Shown: in pieces, positions 23,626-33,894 of the stretch
How positions within the stretch are numbered: position 1 is the first letter of the stretch
Layout: each line of letters begins with the position of its first letter
Assembly (NCBI GenBank): GCA_022360175.1
Contig: JAKSDI010000305.1
Coordinates: forward strand, 1-44,341
Source: Chitinophagales bacterium
GTDB taxonomy: Bacteria > Bacteroidota > Bacteroidia > Chitinophagales > Saprospiraceae
Reading direction: 5' to 3'
DNA length: 44,341 nt
Translations under genes and position numbers: made by a program
The notes under the pieces: model-generated
What the model was told of the DNA's origin: nothing
Seen by the model: only the letters and a program-made list of their open reading frames with translations
The model's database searches: none

Positions 23626-25872
23626 TTATTTCCGATTTCTTTTTCCTCGATATATCTTTTGAGAACGTCCCTTATTGTGAGGCTTGCCAGAGATAGCAAC
23701 ATCTTCTCGTATCCAGTCCATCTCTACCTGTCGCTTACTTAGATCGGCACGTACAATTCGAACTTTTACTTCCTGTCCCATCTTATATTCCTGCCCACTA
23801 TATAAGCCTACACATCGTAATCTGGAATCTGCTACCTCGAAAGGTTCATCCATATTTTCAAAAGGAATCATTCCTTCCACACGGCTATCCTGCAGTTCTA
23901 CAAAAATCCCGCTATCGATCATTCCTGATATAAAAGCTGGAAATTCTTCCCCCAAATGTTTTTCAATATATTCTACCTGCTTGTATTTAACAGATTCTCG
24001 CTCTGCATTAATCGCACGACGTTCTTGTTGAGAGATATGTTTACATTCTTCTTCCAACTTGTGTTTGTTGGTGCGGAATACCTCTTGCTCAAGATTGCGA
24101 TCAAGTAGCCTGTGTGCCAGGACATCGGAATAGCGGCGTATAGGAGAGGTGAAATGGGAATAGTATTCAAAGCCCAGGCCATAATGGCCAATATTATCGG
24201 AAGAGTAAGCAGCTTTTGCCATGGTCCGGATAGCTATCGGACTTAGTAGTTTAAGCCCAGGATCATCTGCTGCTGCTTTTGCCAGCCGGTTAAATGAATT
24301 GGCAATCGCACGTGGACTGCCTACGTCCATGTCAAAGCCTAACTCACGGGCAAAACGAGCCATCTCTTCTACTTTGTCAGGATCGGGCTCGTCGTGTACA
24401 CGATATACAAAAGGAATCTCATTATCGCGGCCTTTCATAGAAATATAAGTGGCCACTTCCTTATTTGCCAGGAGCATAAAATCCTCGACTAGTAAGTGAG
24501 CATCTTTGCGTTCTTTTACATAAACATCAACAGGGGAACCATTTTCGTCTAATTTGAATTTTACTTCATCCGTTTCGAAATTGATTGCTCCATTTTTGTA
24601 TCTGCGCTTGCGTAAAAGCTTGGCAAGCTTATTCAACTCCTGCAACTCTTTTACCATGTCTCCTTTTCCACTATCTATAATTTCCTGAGCTTCATTATAC
24701 GTAAAGCGGCGGTCAGAGTGGATAACAGTACGCCCAAACCATCGATCAATGATTTTATGGCTTTTATTCATGATGAAAACTGCTGAAAATGCAAGCCTGT
24801 CTTCATGAGGGCGGAGAGAACATAACCCATTTGATAAACGCTCTGGAAGCATAGGTAATACACGATCTACTAGATAAACCGAAGTAGAACGCTTCAATGC
24901 TTCCTTATCTAAAGGAGTACCTTCCTTTACATAGTGAGTTACATCGGCAATGTGAATCCCTATTTCAATTTCACCATTTTTCAGATGTCGAATGGAAAGG
25001 GCATCATCAAAATCCTTGGCATCATCCGGGTCTATAGTCAAAGTTGGAATATCGCGTAAATCTTTTCGACGTTCGATTTCCTGCGGGCTAATACGTTCGG
25101 GGAGGAACTCTGCTTCGCGCATTACTTTTTCAGGAAATTCCAGATCAAAACCATTATTGATCAAGATGCTCTTCATCTCTATATCATGGCTTCCTGCCTG
25201 TCCTAGTACAGCCGTTATCGTTCCTGTAGCATTTCCTCCGTGCTTTGGAGAAGACCAGCTATCAATGCGCACGACCACCCGATCTTCATCATTAGCATCC
25301 TTAAGTTCGTTGAGATCAACGATGGCATCCATAGAAGGATTTGTATCTATACTTACAAGGGCATATTGAGGATACTTCCAAAGGGTGCCTATAAAATGGC
25401 TTCTCGAACGTTCTATAATTTCTATGACCTCTCCTTCCAGCTTACGCCTGCCTCTGGGGCGCCAGGTACGGATACGTACTTTGTCGCCATTCATGGCAGT
25501 ATTAAGATATTTAGCAGATACATGCACATCTTCTTCTTTGCCTTCACAAATGATATAGGCATCTCCACTGCGAGTCATGTCTACCTTACCAATATGTTTT
25601 TCGCCAGTTTGCGAGTCACGTTCTTCTTGTGTTTTACGGTTTAGTTTGTATTTGTAATCTCCTAGTGGAATGATTTCTTTCTTTTCAGCTAGCTTGTCCA
25701 TAGCATCCTGTACAGAATCACGATTATTAGTGATCTTCAGTTTGCGAGCCACTTGCTTGGGGTTGAGTCTTTTGCTTGGATGTCTTTTGAATAACTTTAA
25801 TATTTCTCTTCGTAGTTGAAAAGCGCTTAACTTTTTTCCTTTTACAGTTGATTGTTTTCTTCTTTTACTCAT
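23626..25872 (-). CDS. rnr: Ribonuclease R
   Basis: I chose ATG 25872 (MSKRRKQSTVKGKK), giving 748 residues; the frame stays open to 25923. In order it has an N-terminal winged-helix segment (~15-80), cold-shock-like OB domains (~90-230), the RNB catalytic domain (~260-590) and a C-terminal S1 domain (~640-725), then a basic tail (KGRSQKIYRGKRNRK). The active-site signature is IPTLTIDPDDAKDFDDALSI at ~275-294, with the Asp281/Asp287/Asp289/Asp290 cluster that binds two Mg ions. Others are GIHIADVTHYV and HFTSPIRRYSDVLAHRLL. It is a 3'-to-5' processive exoribonuclease that degrades structured RNA. It is transcribed alone on the minus strand. Confidence 0.96.
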   Translation of the reverse strand: MSKRRKQSTVKGKKLSAFQLRREILKLFKRHPSKRLNPKQVARKLKITNNRDSVQDAMDKLAEKKEIIPLGDYKYKLNRKTQEERDSQTGEKHIGKVDMTRSGDAYIICEGKEEDVHVSAKYLNTAMNGDKVRIRTWRPRGRRKLEGEVIEIIERSRSHFIGTLWKYPQYALVSIDTNPSMDAIVDLNELKDANDEDRVVVRIDSWSSPKHGGNATGTITAVLGQAGSHDIEMKSILINNGFDLEFPEKVMREAEFLPERISPQEIERRKDLRDIPTLTIDPDDAKDFDDALSIRHLKNGEIEIGIHIADVTHYVKEGTPLDKEALKRSTSVYLVDRVLPMLPERLSNGLCSLRPHEDRLAFSAVFIMNKSHKIIDRWFGRTVIHSDRRFTYNEAQEIIDSGKGDMVKELQELNKLAKLLRKRRYKNGAINFETDEVKFKLDENGSPVDVYVKERKDAHLLVEDFMLLANKEVATYISMKGRDNEIPFVYRVHDEPDPDKVEEMARFARELGFDMDVGSPRAIANSFNRLAKAAADDPGLKLLSPIAIRTMAKAAYSSDNIGHYGLGFEYYSHFTSPIRRYSDVLAHRLLDRNLEQEVFRTNKHKLEEECKHISQQERRAINAERESVKYKQVEYIEKHLGEEFPAFISGMIDSGIFVELQDSRVEGMIPFENMDEPFEVADSRLRCVGLYSGQEYKMGQEVKVRIVRADLSKRQVEMDWIREDVAISGKPHNKGRSQKIYRGKRNRK

Positions 25873-25993
25873 TTTATTTTTGGCTTGATAAAGGCGCTTG
25901 AAATTTTCGCGCCATTGGGTCAACCATCCTGAGAATGGTCTTTTAGATATAAAAATATATTAGCAGAGGGCCAGGGAGAGAGAGGAGGAGGTT

Positions 25994-26488
25994 TTATTCC
26001 ATGTTGATAATATTACCCTCGGAAAGCAACTCTAATTCATAGGCAGTACTCTTGGTAGCGTCAAATTGTCCGTCAACAGATTGCCCAGAGACAATATAGA
26101 TCGTCCAATCTTCATCTAATGTTGCTACTGATGTGGTTAACGCTTTACCGTCGAAGAATGTTCCAGCAATTGCTCTTTTATCAATTAATTCCCCTTTTTT
26201 AGTGAAAGTAGCGAGTATATACTGATAGTTCATCAGGCCCGCTTTCCAATAAATAATGGCATGAAAGTCATAGGTCTTAGGTATACGAACACATGGAACA
26301 AATTCTGTAAACTCATCGGTTTGCTCTTCTTCTAGAGGAAGAATAAATTGTTCGACCATTAGAGTTGGTAGAGGCTCGTTTTGCTGGCTAAAGGTATGAT
26401 GGGTTTCTTCTGCCAGAATAATAGGAAGAGGTACTTCCGGAAACTTTTCTAGGAAATGACTAAAACGTATTTGAGGCTGCTTTTTCAT
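25994..26488 (-). CDS. Hypothetical protein
   Basis: ATG 26488 (MKKQPQIRFSHFLEKFPEV) gives 164 residues; the frame extends to 26536 with a less likely start. It has no signal peptide, membrane segment or known motif. The first half is acidic (LPLEEEQTDEFTEF) and the second half has regular beta-strand patterns (YQYILATFTKKGELIDKRAI, WTIYIVSGQSVDG), which suggests a small beta-rich cytosolic domain. I do not recognise the family beyond a general likeness to Bacteroidota hypothetical proteins. It is divergent from the sdh operon, 226 nt away, and lies after the RNase R promoter region. Confidence 0.6.
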   Translation of the reverse strand: MKKQPQIRFSHFLEKFPEVPLPIILAEETHHTFSQQNEPLPTLMVEQFILPLEEEQTDEFTEFVPCVRIPKTYDFHAIIYWKAGLMNYQYILATFTKKGELIDKRAIAGTFFDGKALTTSVATLDEDWTIYIVSGQSVDGQFDATKSTAYELELLSEGNIINME

Positions 26489-26615
26489 TATTATTGCGAA
26501 GGCTTGATTTTCAATATCAACAAATTCAAAGCACAAAAGTATGAATTATAGCCTTTCTATGACAATTTTGAATTATTCTAAATAATATGCAACAAAAAAG
26601 TCAGGATGAACTTAA

Positions 26616-26647
26616 ATTGGCTGATCTCTTTGTAAACAATAGATTTG
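26616..26647 (+). promoter_or_regulatory. Promoter of the sdhCAB operon (Bacteroidota type)
   Basis: TTG at 26617-26619 and TAGATTTG at 26640-26647 are separated by 20 nt, matching the Bacteroidota primary-sigma pattern TTG-N19-21-TAnnTTTG in full. The expected start of transcription is near 26652, giving a leader of about 60 nt before ATG 26715. Confidence 0.75.
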
Positions 26648-26714
26648 TAACAAATTTTGAGGAGATACTACTATCTTCATCAAACAGAATAACAAAACGT
26701 CAAAAACAAGAAAC

Positions 26715-27407
26715 ATGAGTTGGTTTTCCAATTTTTTAACTTCTTCAATCGGGAGGAAGGTTATTATGAGCCTGACCGGCCTGTTCTTGATTACCTTTCT
26801 GGTGATACACCTGATAGGTAACTTGCAACTGCTAAACCCAGATGATGGAATGAGCTTCAATATATATGCTTATTTCATGACTCACAACCCACTGATTAAG
26901 ACCGTTTCTTATCTGCTTTATGCTTCTATACTCATTCATGCCGTACAGGGGTGGATGCTCTGGAGTAAAAACAGAAAAGCACGTGGTGGTCAAAGGTACG
27001 CAGTTAAAAATACCAGAGCAGTAGGAACTAATAGCTTTGCTGCCTCTAATATGGGCTGGCTGGGTACAATCATTTTCATTTTCTTAGTAATCCATATGTA
27101 TCAATTCTGGCTGCAAATGAAGCTGGGAAATACCCCTATGGTTACTTATGATGGAAATGAAGTAAAGGATTTGTATACCATTGTAGCGGATGCCTACTCT
27201 AATATAGGATATGTGATTTTTTATGTAGTTTCTATGGTGGTAGTAGCTTACCACTTGCTGCATGGCTTCCAGTCTGCTTTCCAGACACTAGGCCTGAATC
27301 ATCGTAAGTACACACCATTTATTAAGGGTGTTGGATTAGTATATTCCATATTGATACCACTAGGTTTTGCGATCATTCCATTGTACATGTATTTCATGAT
27401 GCAGTAA
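26715..27407 (+). CDS. sdhC: Succinate dehydrogenase cytochrome b subunit
   Basis: The 230-residue integral membrane protein has five hydrophobic helices, matching the type B succinate:quinone oxidoreductases in which a single subunit carries two hemes b. Candidate axial histidines fall in the helices: His32 (LVIHLIGN), His75 (ILIHAVQG), His127 (LVIHMYQF) and His180/His183 (AYHLLHGF). The N-terminal SSIGRKVIMSLTGLFL is characteristic of the Bacteroidota/epsilon family. It anchors SdhA/SdhB to the cytoplasmic membrane and passes electrons to menaquinone. It is the first gene of sdhCAB, with a clear promoter 68 nt upstream and sdhA 40 nt downstream. Confidence 0.94.
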   Translation: MSWFSNFLTSSIGRKVIMSLTGLFLITFLVIHLIGNLQLLNPDDGMSFNIYAYFMTHNPLIKTVSYLLYASILIHAVQGWMLWSKNRKARGGQRYAVKNTRAVGTNSFAASNMGWLGTIIFIFLVIHMYQFWLQMKLGNTPMVTYDGNEVKDLYTIVADAYSNIGYVIFYVVSMVVVAYHLLHGFQSAFQTLGLNHRKYTPFIKGVGLVYSILIPLGFAIIPLYMYFMMQ

Positions 27408-27447
27408 TTTTTCATCCATTACAAGAATTTTCAAAATATAATATATT

Positions 27448-29448
27448 ATGAGCTTAGACGGAAAAGTACCTTCCGGGTCATTAGCAGAAAAATGGACACG
27501 CTATCGTGGTACCATGAATTTGGTGGCCCCCAATAATAAGCGCCGTATAGAGGTGATCGTCGTGGGTACAGGCTTAGCCGGTGCTTCGGCAGCAGCTACA
27601 CTTGGCGAGCTCGGTTATAAAGTAAAGTGTTTTACATTTCACGATAGCCCACGTCGGGCACACAGTATTGCTGCTCAGGGTGGTATCAATGCTGCTAAGA
27701 ATTATCAAAATGATGGTGATAGTGTTTATCGCCTATTTTACGATACGATTAAAGGGGGCGATTATCGCTCTCGTGAGGCCAATGTGCATCGCCTTGCAGA
27801 GGTGAGCCGTAATATCATTGATCAGGCCGTAGCACAGGGAGTACCTTTCGCCCGTGAATATGGTGGATTACTTGCCAACCGTTCATTTGGTGGAGTACAG
27901 GTGAGCCGTACTTTTTATGCAAGAGGACAGACGGGACAGCAGTTGTTGTTAGGAGCTTACCAGTCACTTTCTCGCCAAATCAGTCTGGGCAACGTAGAGA
28001 TGTACAACCGTCATGAAATGATGGATGTAGTGATGATTGATGGCAAGGCACGCGGTATTATTGCTCGCAATTTACTGACAGGTGAATTGCAACGTCATGC
28101 TGGTCATTGTGTGGTATTGGCAACAGGAGGTTACGGCAACGTATTCTATCTTTCTACCAACGCCATGATGTCAAATACTACTGCGGCATGGAGAGCAACT
28201 CGTAAGGGAGCCTACATGGCGAATCCTTGTTTTACACAGATTCACCCTACCTGTATTCCTCAGTCGGGTGATTATCAGTCGAAGCTGACGCTGATGTCTG
28301 AATCATTGCGTAATGATGGCCGTGTATGGGTACCTCGTAGCAAAGAGGATGCTAAAGCGATTCAGGAAGGCCGCAAAACAGCTAATGATATTCCTGATGC
28401 AGATCGCTACTACTACCTGGAAGAACGCTATCCTGCCTTCGGAAATCTGGTACCTCGTGATGTAGCATCTCGTGCAGCTAAAGTAGCATGTGATGATGGT
28501 TTGGGAGTTGCTCCAACTGGATTGGCTGTATACCTGGATTTTGCTTCTGCTATCGAACGCTATGGTAAATCAGCTGCAAATTCTAAAGGAATCCACAATC
28601 CTGATGCTGCTATGATCACTAAATTAGGTGAAGCAGTAGTTGAAGAAAAATATGGTAACCTTTTCGAAATGTACGAAAAGATTACTGGCGAGAATCCATA
28701 TAAAATGCCAATGAAAATTTATCCGGCAGTGCATTACACAATGGGTGGCCTATGGGTAGATTATAATTTGGAAACTAACATTCCGGGCTTGTTTGCTATA
28801 GGCGAATGTAACTTCTCTGATCACGGTGCCAACCGCTTGGGAGCGTCTGCCTTGATGCAGGGATTAGCAGATGGTTACTTCGTATTGCCATATACTATCG
28901 GACAATTCCTGAGCCATGAGATTCGAACTCCTATGTTCGATTCGAATACTGCAGAGTTTGAAGCTGCTGAAAAAGCAGTACAGGAACGCCTGGAAGGTTT
29001 CATGAATGTGAAAGGTAGCCAGTCAGTAGAAAGTTTCCACCGCCGTCTTGGTAAGATTATGTGGGAATACTGTGGTATGGCGCGTAATGCAGAAGGTTTG
29101 CAAAAAGCGCGTACTATGATTAAAGAATTGCGTGAAGAGTTTTATAAGGATGTTTTTGTACCAGGGGGAATGAACGATTATAACCCTGAATTGGAAAAAG
29201 CACATCGTGTAGCTGACTTTATAGAGCTTGGCGAATTGATGGTAGTGGATGCACTGGATCGTAATGAATCTTGTGGTGGCCACTTCCGTGAAGAATACAA
29301 GACAGAAGAAGGCGAAGCATTGCGCGATGATGCAAATTATACTTACGTATCTGCGTGGGAGTACACTGGTTGGGATACTGACCCTGTACTGCACAAGGAG
29401 GAGCTGACATTTGAAAATGTAGAATTGAAGACCCGTAGTTACAAGTAA
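27448..29448 (+). CDS. sdhA: Succinate dehydrogenase / fumarate reductase flavoprotein subunit
   Basis: The protein has 666 residues. The FAD dinucleotide fold begins with [20 protein letters not shown] (~36-55). The covalent FAD histidine is His72 in [14 protein letters not shown]. Substrate and catalytic motifs are [47 protein letters not shown] and [19 protein letters not shown]. It oxidises succinate to fumarate (or the reverse) and is the cytoplasmic head of complex II. Length and motifs fit the B-type family of Bacteroidota. It lies between sdhC and sdhB with 40-nt and 32-nt gaps. Base composition is a little more GC-rich and codon use more biased than in the hypothetical genes nearby, consistent with high expression. 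Confidence 0.97.
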   Translation: MSLDGKVPSGSLAEKWTRYRGTMNLVAPNNKRRIEVIVVGTGLAGASAAATLGELGYKVKCFTFHDSPRRAHSIAAQGGINAAKNYQNDGDSVYRLFYDTIKGGDYRSREANVHRLAEVSRNIIDQAVAQGVPFAREYGGLLANRSFGGVQVSRTFYARGQTGQQLLLGAYQSLSRQISLGNVEMYNRHEMMDVVMIDGKARGIIARNLLTGELQRHAGHCVVLATGGYGNVFYLSTNAMMSNTTAAWRATRKGAYMANPCFTQIHPTCIPQSGDYQSKLTLMSESLRNDGRVWVPRSKEDAKAIQEGRKTANDIPDADRYYYLEERYPAFGNLVPRDVASRAAKVACDDGLGVAPTGLAVYLDFASAIERYGKSAANSKGIHNPDAAMITKLGEAVVEEKYGNLFEMYEKITGENPYKMPMKIYPAVHYTMGGLWVDYNLETNIPGLFAIGECNFSDHGANRLGASALMQGLADGYFVLPYTIGQFLSHEIRTPMFDSNTAEFEAAEKAVQERLEGFMNVKGSQSVESFHRRLGKIMWEYCGMARNAEGLQKARTMIKELREEFYKDVFVPGGMNDYNPELEKAHRVADFIELGELMVVDALDRNESCGGHFREEYKTEEGEALRDDANYTYVSAWEYTGWDTDPVLHKEELTFENVELKTRSYK

Positions 29449-29480
29449 GCTTATTTAACTATTCTAAAATCAACAGTGAC

Positions 29481-30236
29481 ATGAAACTCACGCTCAAAAT
29501 ATGGAGACAAAAATCGCCTAAAGATAAAGGGCGTTTTGAAACTTATCAGGTAGAAGCCAATCCACACATGTCCTTTCTGGAAATGCTCGACGTATTAAAC
29601 GAAGAGCTGATTTCCAAAAAAGAAGAGCCAGTAGCTTTTGAACACGATTGCCGCGAAGGTATTTGTGGTACTTGTGGTTTGGTAATTGATGGCCAGCCTC
29701 ATGGTCCTAGCCAGGGTACAACTACCTGCCAATTGCACATGCGCCATTATAAAGATGGTGATACTATTGTGATTGAACCATACCGTGGTAGCGCATTTCC
29801 TGTATTTAAAGATTTGGCGGTTGATCGCAGTGCTTTTGATCGCATCATACAGGCTGGTGGATACATCTCTGTAAACACAGGCCAGGCACAGGATGGTAAT
29901 GCTATTCCGATTGAAAAGGAACAGTCTGCTCGTGCTTTTGATGCTGCTGCATGCATTGGTTGTGGTGCTTGTGTAGCTGCTTGTCCTAATGCATCAGCAA
30001 TGCTTTTCGTAAGTGCAAAAGCTTCTCACCTGGCATTATTACCACAAGGGGAGGTTGAATCAAAGCGCCGTGCTCAGGCTATGGTCAAGCAAATGGATCT
30101 TGAGGGTTTTGGTATGTGTTCGAATGTAACGGCCTGCGAAGCGGAATGTCCTAAAGAAATTTCTGTGGAAAATATTGCCCGCCTTAATAGAGAGTTTCTT
30201 TCCTCTACTCTTGGAACAGAAGTAAAGGTGGGATAA
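29481..30236 (+). CDS. sdhB: Succinate dehydrogenase / fumarate reductase iron-sulfur subunit
   Basis: The 251-residue protein has the three expected cluster sites. The [2Fe-2S] ligands are Cys57, Cys62, Cys65 and Cys83 ([11 protein letters not shown]...TTCQ). The [4Fe-4S] site lies in [15 protein letters not shown] (Cys158, Cys161, Cys164). The [3Fe-4S] and remaining ligands come from Cys168 and [12 protein letters not shown] (Cys213, Cys219, Cys223). It relays electrons from the flavoprotein to the heme subunit. It is the last gene of the operon and is followed by a strong hairpin at 30294. Confidence 0.97.
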   Translation: MKLTLKIWRQKSPKDKGRFETYQVEANPHMSFLEMLDVLNEELISKKEEPVAFEHDCREGICGTCGLVIDGQPHGPSQGTTTCQLHMRHYKDGDTIVIEPYRGSAFPVFKDLAVDRSAFDRIIQAGGYISVNTGQAQDGNAIPIEKEQSARAFDAAACIGCGACVAACPNASAMLFVSAKASHLALLPQGEVESKRRAQAMVKQMDLEGFGMCSNVTACEAECPKEISVENIARLNREFLSSTLGTEVKVG

Positions 30237-30293
30237 ACAGGTGAAAGTTTTTGGATATCTAACAGATGTCTGAGAGCTTTTGATACAAACATT

Positions 30294-30335
30294 GAAAGCC
30301 GCTATCTGAATTTCGGATAGTGGCTTTCATATTTA
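30294..30335 (+). terminator. Hairpin terminator of sdhCAB
   Basis: A 15-bp stem with two G-T wobbles pairs 30294-30308 (gaaagccgctatctg) with 30314-30328 (cggatagtggctttc) around a 5-nt loop. The following atattta is only moderately T-rich. It lies 58 nt after the sdhB stop. Confidence 0.7.
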
Positions 30336-30524
30336 AGTGCTAAGACAAAATAGTGTTACCAATAAATTGAGATGAATTTTAGGCTTAGACAAGGCAACTT
30401 TTCTCACGAGGCCTGACCGAGTAAAAACGCAGGCATAGCCATAGCGACGGCGAGTATTATCAACAAAGTATAAGGCTAAAAGCCACTCAAGTTATTATGT
30501 GATTTAATTTGTCTTGGCACTTAT
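30334..30524. mobile_element. MITE-like element with long imperfect terminal inverted repeats
   Basis: This occupies most of the 372-nt gap after sdhB. The left end (taagtgctaagacaaa) and right end (its complement with one change, tttgtcttggcacttat) pair. Inverted similarity continues inward through ttgag..ttttag.ctta for ~70 nt on each side. The core is GC-richer (cacgaggcctgaccgagtaa, aggcatagccatagcgacgg). It has no ORF of note. A short TA-containing flank on both sides could be a target duplication but is too short to prove. The remaining ~85 nt before the next gene show no clear promoter. Confidence 0.55.
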
Positions 30525-30608
30525 ACGTTAAAATTTAAGATCATATAAATATACTCAGTTAAATCCCCCTTATATATCCATATAAGTACTTCTAAAACCA
30601 TTATTGAT

Positions 30609-31307
30609 ATGAAAACGCTCTTTTTGTTTTTTCCATTATTACTATGCTCTGTTTTATCTGTTGCTCAAAATGACCATCTCTCTATTGGTTTGAAAATAGG
30701 CATCAATCACTCCAATGTACGTCTTGCTAATGAAGAAGAGATTAATATGCCGATCAATTTAAACGAAGAAGCAGAACCAACCATTGGCTGGCAAACAGGA
30801 GGATACATTGCATATAAAATAAACAAAATTGAACTTTCACAGGAGTTGTTATATACCCAGAAAGGATATCATGGCTCTCCACGTACTATAGACAGTTTAA
30901 ATTTTGTACAGAAAACCAATTATCGCTTCGATTATATAAGCTTGCCAACGATAGTACGCTATTATCCATTCGAACGGTTCTATGTTGGAATAGGGACAGA
31001 AAATGCTTTTCTGGTGAATGCTACCGGCACCTTTGCTCCTGGCCGTCAGGATTTACTGGAAGATGAAGAAAGCATAGAGCCTTTCATTCCAGGCATCAAT
31101 AGATGGGATTTTGGCGTGATAGGGGAAGTTGCTTATCAGTATGAGCGGATAGGGTTTCAGTTGAGGTATAATCATGGCATCAGCAGCCTTTATAGTGAGC
31201 TTCAACTAAAGGATGAAACTGAGAACCTGACAGGTACACAAAAATCCAGATTGAGGAATCGGAGCTGGCAGGCAAGTATTACCTTCGATATTTTTAATAT
31301 TGATTAA
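30609..31307 (+). CDS. Outer-membrane beta-barrel protein (PorT/OMP-b-brl family)
   Basis: A signal peptide ends near SVAQ (residue ~20). The 212-residue mature protein alternates short beta-strands and turns typical of eight-stranded Bacteroidota barrels (LSIGLKIGINHSNVRL, GGYIAYKINKIELSQELLYT, QKGY, YISLPTIVRYYPF, FYVGIGTENAFLV, GFQLRYNHGISSLY). It is clearly paralogous to the gene at 35825: both share LLY-QKG, the YIS-P--VRYY block, QDLL-(D/E), the GV-GE--YQ segment and the QLRY--G-S--Y segment. The pair brackets a lipoprotein and an ECF sigma/anti-sigma pair, so the five genes are probably one functional set. Which ligand or role the barrels have is not visible. Confidence 0.8.
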   Translation: MKTLFLFFPLLLCSVLSVAQNDHLSIGLKIGINHSNVRLANEEEINMPINLNEEAEPTIGWQTGGYIAYKINKIELSQELLYTQKGYHGSPRTIDSLNFVQKTNYRFDYISLPTIVRYYPFERFYVGIGTENAFLVNATGTFAPGRQDLLEDEESIEPFIPGINRWDFGVIGEVAYQYERIGFQLRYNHGISSLYSELQLKDETENLTGTQKSRLRNRSWQASITFDIFNID

Positions 31308-31408
31308 AAAAAACTCAAAGAGCTGTATCATCCGATCAATTCCACAAGTATAGATAGGTAGACAATGATCATTGGATAATCTAATTTTGAAATCCAAATT
31401 GCTACCGC

Positions 31409-33853
31409 ATGAAATATTTGAAGCTGGCATCTTTACTGCTATTCATTATATCCTTTTCACAATGTACGAAGGATGACCAGATTAAGGTTGAGACGGATAT
31501 AACGACCATCACAGATCAGGATGATGTTGATTTTCTGATACAAATAGTGGATAAGTCTGGAAATGCACTGGTGAATGCAAAGGTTACTGATGAGCATACA
31601 AAAGAAAGTACATTTACCAATGATCAAGGCCTGGTTTTATTGAAAGATGTAAGTGTGCCTGCTACAGGGCTTCCTGTAAGCGTTGAGTCGAACGGCTGGA
31701 TGAAAATGATAAAAGTGCTAAGAGGGAAAAGCAATAGCCAGACGTTTGTTCAATTTAAAATGTATCCATTTGATTCGGAATCTATACTGGAAACGGGAAG
31801 TATCGGAACCATTAGCGGAGAAGGAACTTTAAGGCTTCCTTCAAGGCTGGTACGCTCGGATAATAGTCTATATTCAGGTCCGGTAACAGTAAAAAGCCAC
31901 TACTACGATCCTACAGATAGCGATTTTCTGACAGATGCTCCTGGTGATATGTCGGCAATAGGCCTGAATGAACAACTCTATACGCTAAAATCTTTTGGTA
32001 TGTATGCCATAGAGCTGTATGATGCAGCTGGCAATGAATTGAATGTACCAGATGGGGAAACTGCTACTATTCAATTTCCTGTTCCTGATAACTATGACAC
32101 AACTCCTGATGAGGTACCACTTTGGAGTATGGATGAAGAAAGTGGTAAGTGGCTGGAAGAAGGAATAGCGACCAGAAATGGTAATTATCTAGTGGCAGAA
32201 GTATCCCATTTTTCCTGGTGGAATTGTGATATTGCTTTTGATCCTGTTACCGTATGTATGACTTTAGTTGATCAATTTGGTACGCCACTTTCTGGTTATA
32301 CCTATTTGATTTCTTCTCCAGGCCAACAGATCGCTTACTATTCTGGTACAACGGATACCGAAGGGAATCTATGCGCACAAGTGCCATTAGGAGAGCCCGT
32401 AGTTGTTAGTGTACTAGTAAATTATGAGCTTACTAATCCTATAGACTTAGGCACTTTTGATGAAAGTACAGATTTGGGTAATGTAGTGATGGATATTACT
32501 TTGTCAAACATCACAGGGACCGCTCTGGGGTGTGATGGTCAGCCGGTAGATAATGCAGTGGTGCGTTATACAACTACGGAATCAACAGGCTATACAACTA
32601 CCAATAGTGACGGGGTATTTAACTTCACACTTTTTGAAGAAGGAAATGTCGACGTTCAATTGTATGATTATGCTGACTTGGCACAAAGCGAACTGGTTAA
32701 TGTAGTGATAAATAACAGCCAGCAAAACTATGATTTAGGTTCTATCACGCTCTGTGATGATATAGACGGCGGAACTCCTATCTATGTAGTAACGGATATA
32801 ACTTCTGACATTACCTGGCAGTCAGGTCATTGCTATATTTTAGGTGGGCGTATTATGGTACAGCCAGGAGCAACACTAACGATAGAGCCAGGAGTGATTG
32901 TAAAAGGAGAGGCAGGTTCTGGTGCTAATTATTCAGGTTTAATAGTTGCTAAAGGAGCACAAATAATAGCAGAAGGGACCGCTAATCAGCCAATTATATT
33001 TACTTCAGTTGCAGATGAGATTACACCAAATGATGTAAATACAGGCAACTTTATGAGCCCCAATTTGACAGCCGATCAGAATGGCTTGTGGGGTGGCTTG
33101 TTTATATTAGGAAATGCTCCTGTATCTGCTCAGGAGTCTAATCCTATCATTGAGGGAGCCGCAGCTAATAGTCAGGATTGGGAGTATGGAGGAGACGATC
33201 CTATGGACAACTCTGGAGTACTTCGCTATGTATCTATCCGCCATTGTGGAGTTAATATAGGTGATGGGGCTGAGGCAAATGGAATTACTCTTGCAGGAGT
33301 AGGAGCTGGAACAACGATTGAACAGATCGAATTGGTTGCTACCCGGGATGATGGTATTGAATGGTTTGGTGGTACCGTAAATGTGGATAATGTAGTGTCA
33401 TGGAATGCCGGAGATGATGCTATTGATACGGACCAGGCCTGGGGAGGAACCCTGAATAACTTCATAGTAGTAACTCCAACAGATGCTGCTTTCGAATTAG
33501 ATGGTCCTGAAGGAACTCATATGGCTCAACATACCATTCAAAATGGAACTGTAGTGAGCGTTTTGGGAGGTCGTGTGTCAGATGATTTGATTGATACAGA
33601 TACAACAACCTCTGTTGAACTGAGAAATATTCACTTCGTTGCACCTTTTGAAGCGGGTCAAAAAGTAGTAGATACGGAAGCAATCAATACTACTTTTGAT
33701 AACATCTCTTTCGAGATTGAACCTGCAAACCTGATCAACTTATTTGAAGAAACAGTTCCTGTTGGCTGTTCAGCAGGTGGTACTCCACAAGCAGATGCTT
33801 CTGTATTTAACTGGACCTGGAGTGCACAGGCAGGGACCCTGGATGGATTATAG
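31409..33853 (+). CDS. Probable surface lipoprotein with Ig-like domains and a right-handed beta-helix
   Basis: An N-terminal lipoprotein signal ends at Cys19. The next residues TKDDQ match the K-D-D core of the Bacteroidota lipoprotein export signal, implying delivery to the cell surface. Residues ~45-130 are a carboxypeptidase-regulatory/FAM171-like beta-sandwich (IVDKSGNALVNAKVTDEHT). Residues ~290-450 contain two more transthyretin-like modules. From ~470 a beta-helix begins (GRIMVQPGATLTIEPGVIVK, IVAKGAQIIAEGTANQPIIF, LWGGLFILGNAP), as in Bacteroidota proteins that end in parallel beta-helix folds. It has no T9SS domain. Its promoter region shows TAATTTTG at 31382-31389. It sits between a beta-barrel gene (101 nt upstream) and the ECF sigma factor (41 nt downstream), with which it is probably co-transcribed. 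Confidence 0.78.
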   Translation: MKYLKLASLLLFIISFSQCTKDDQIKVETDITTITDQDDVDFLIQIVDKSGNALVNAKVTDEHTKESTFTNDQGLVLLKDVSVPATGLPVSVESNGWMKMIKVLRGKSNSQTFVQFKMYPFDSESILETGSIGTISGEGTLRLPSRLVRSDNSLYSGPVTVKSHYYDPTDSDFLTDAPGDMSAIGLNEQLYTLKSFGMYAIELYDAAGNELNVPDGETATIQFPVPDNYDTTPDEVPLWSMDEESGKWLEEGIATRNGNYLVAEVSHFSWWNCDIAFDPVTVCMTLVDQFGTPLSGYTYLISSPGQQIAYYSGTTDTEGNLCAQVPLGEPVVVSVLVNYELTNPIDLGTFDESTDLGNVVMDITLSNITGTALGCDGQPVDNAVVRYTTTESTGYTTTNSDGVFNFTLFEEGNVDVQLYDYADLAQSELVNVVINNSQQNYDLGSITLCDDIDGGTPIYVVTDITSDITWQSGHCYILGGRIMVQPGATLTIEPGVIVKGEAGSGANYSGLIVAKGAQIIAEGTANQPIIFTSVADEITPNDVNTGNFMSPNLTADQNGLWGGLFILGNAPVSAQESNPIIEGAAANSQDWEYGGDDPMDNSGVLRYVSIRHCGVNIGDGAEANGITLAGVGAGTTIEQIELVATRDDGIEWFGGTVNVDNVVSWNAGDDAIDTDQAWGGTLNNFIVVTPTDAAFELDGPEGTHMAQHTIQNGTVVSVLGGRVSDDLIDTDTTTSVELRNIHFVAPFEAGQKVVDTEAINTTFDNISFEIEPANLINLFEETVPVGCSAGGTPQADASVFNWTWSAQAGTLDGL

Positions 33854-33894
33854 GTTATATAAGAATTAACTGACTATAAGAATACACTACTAGT

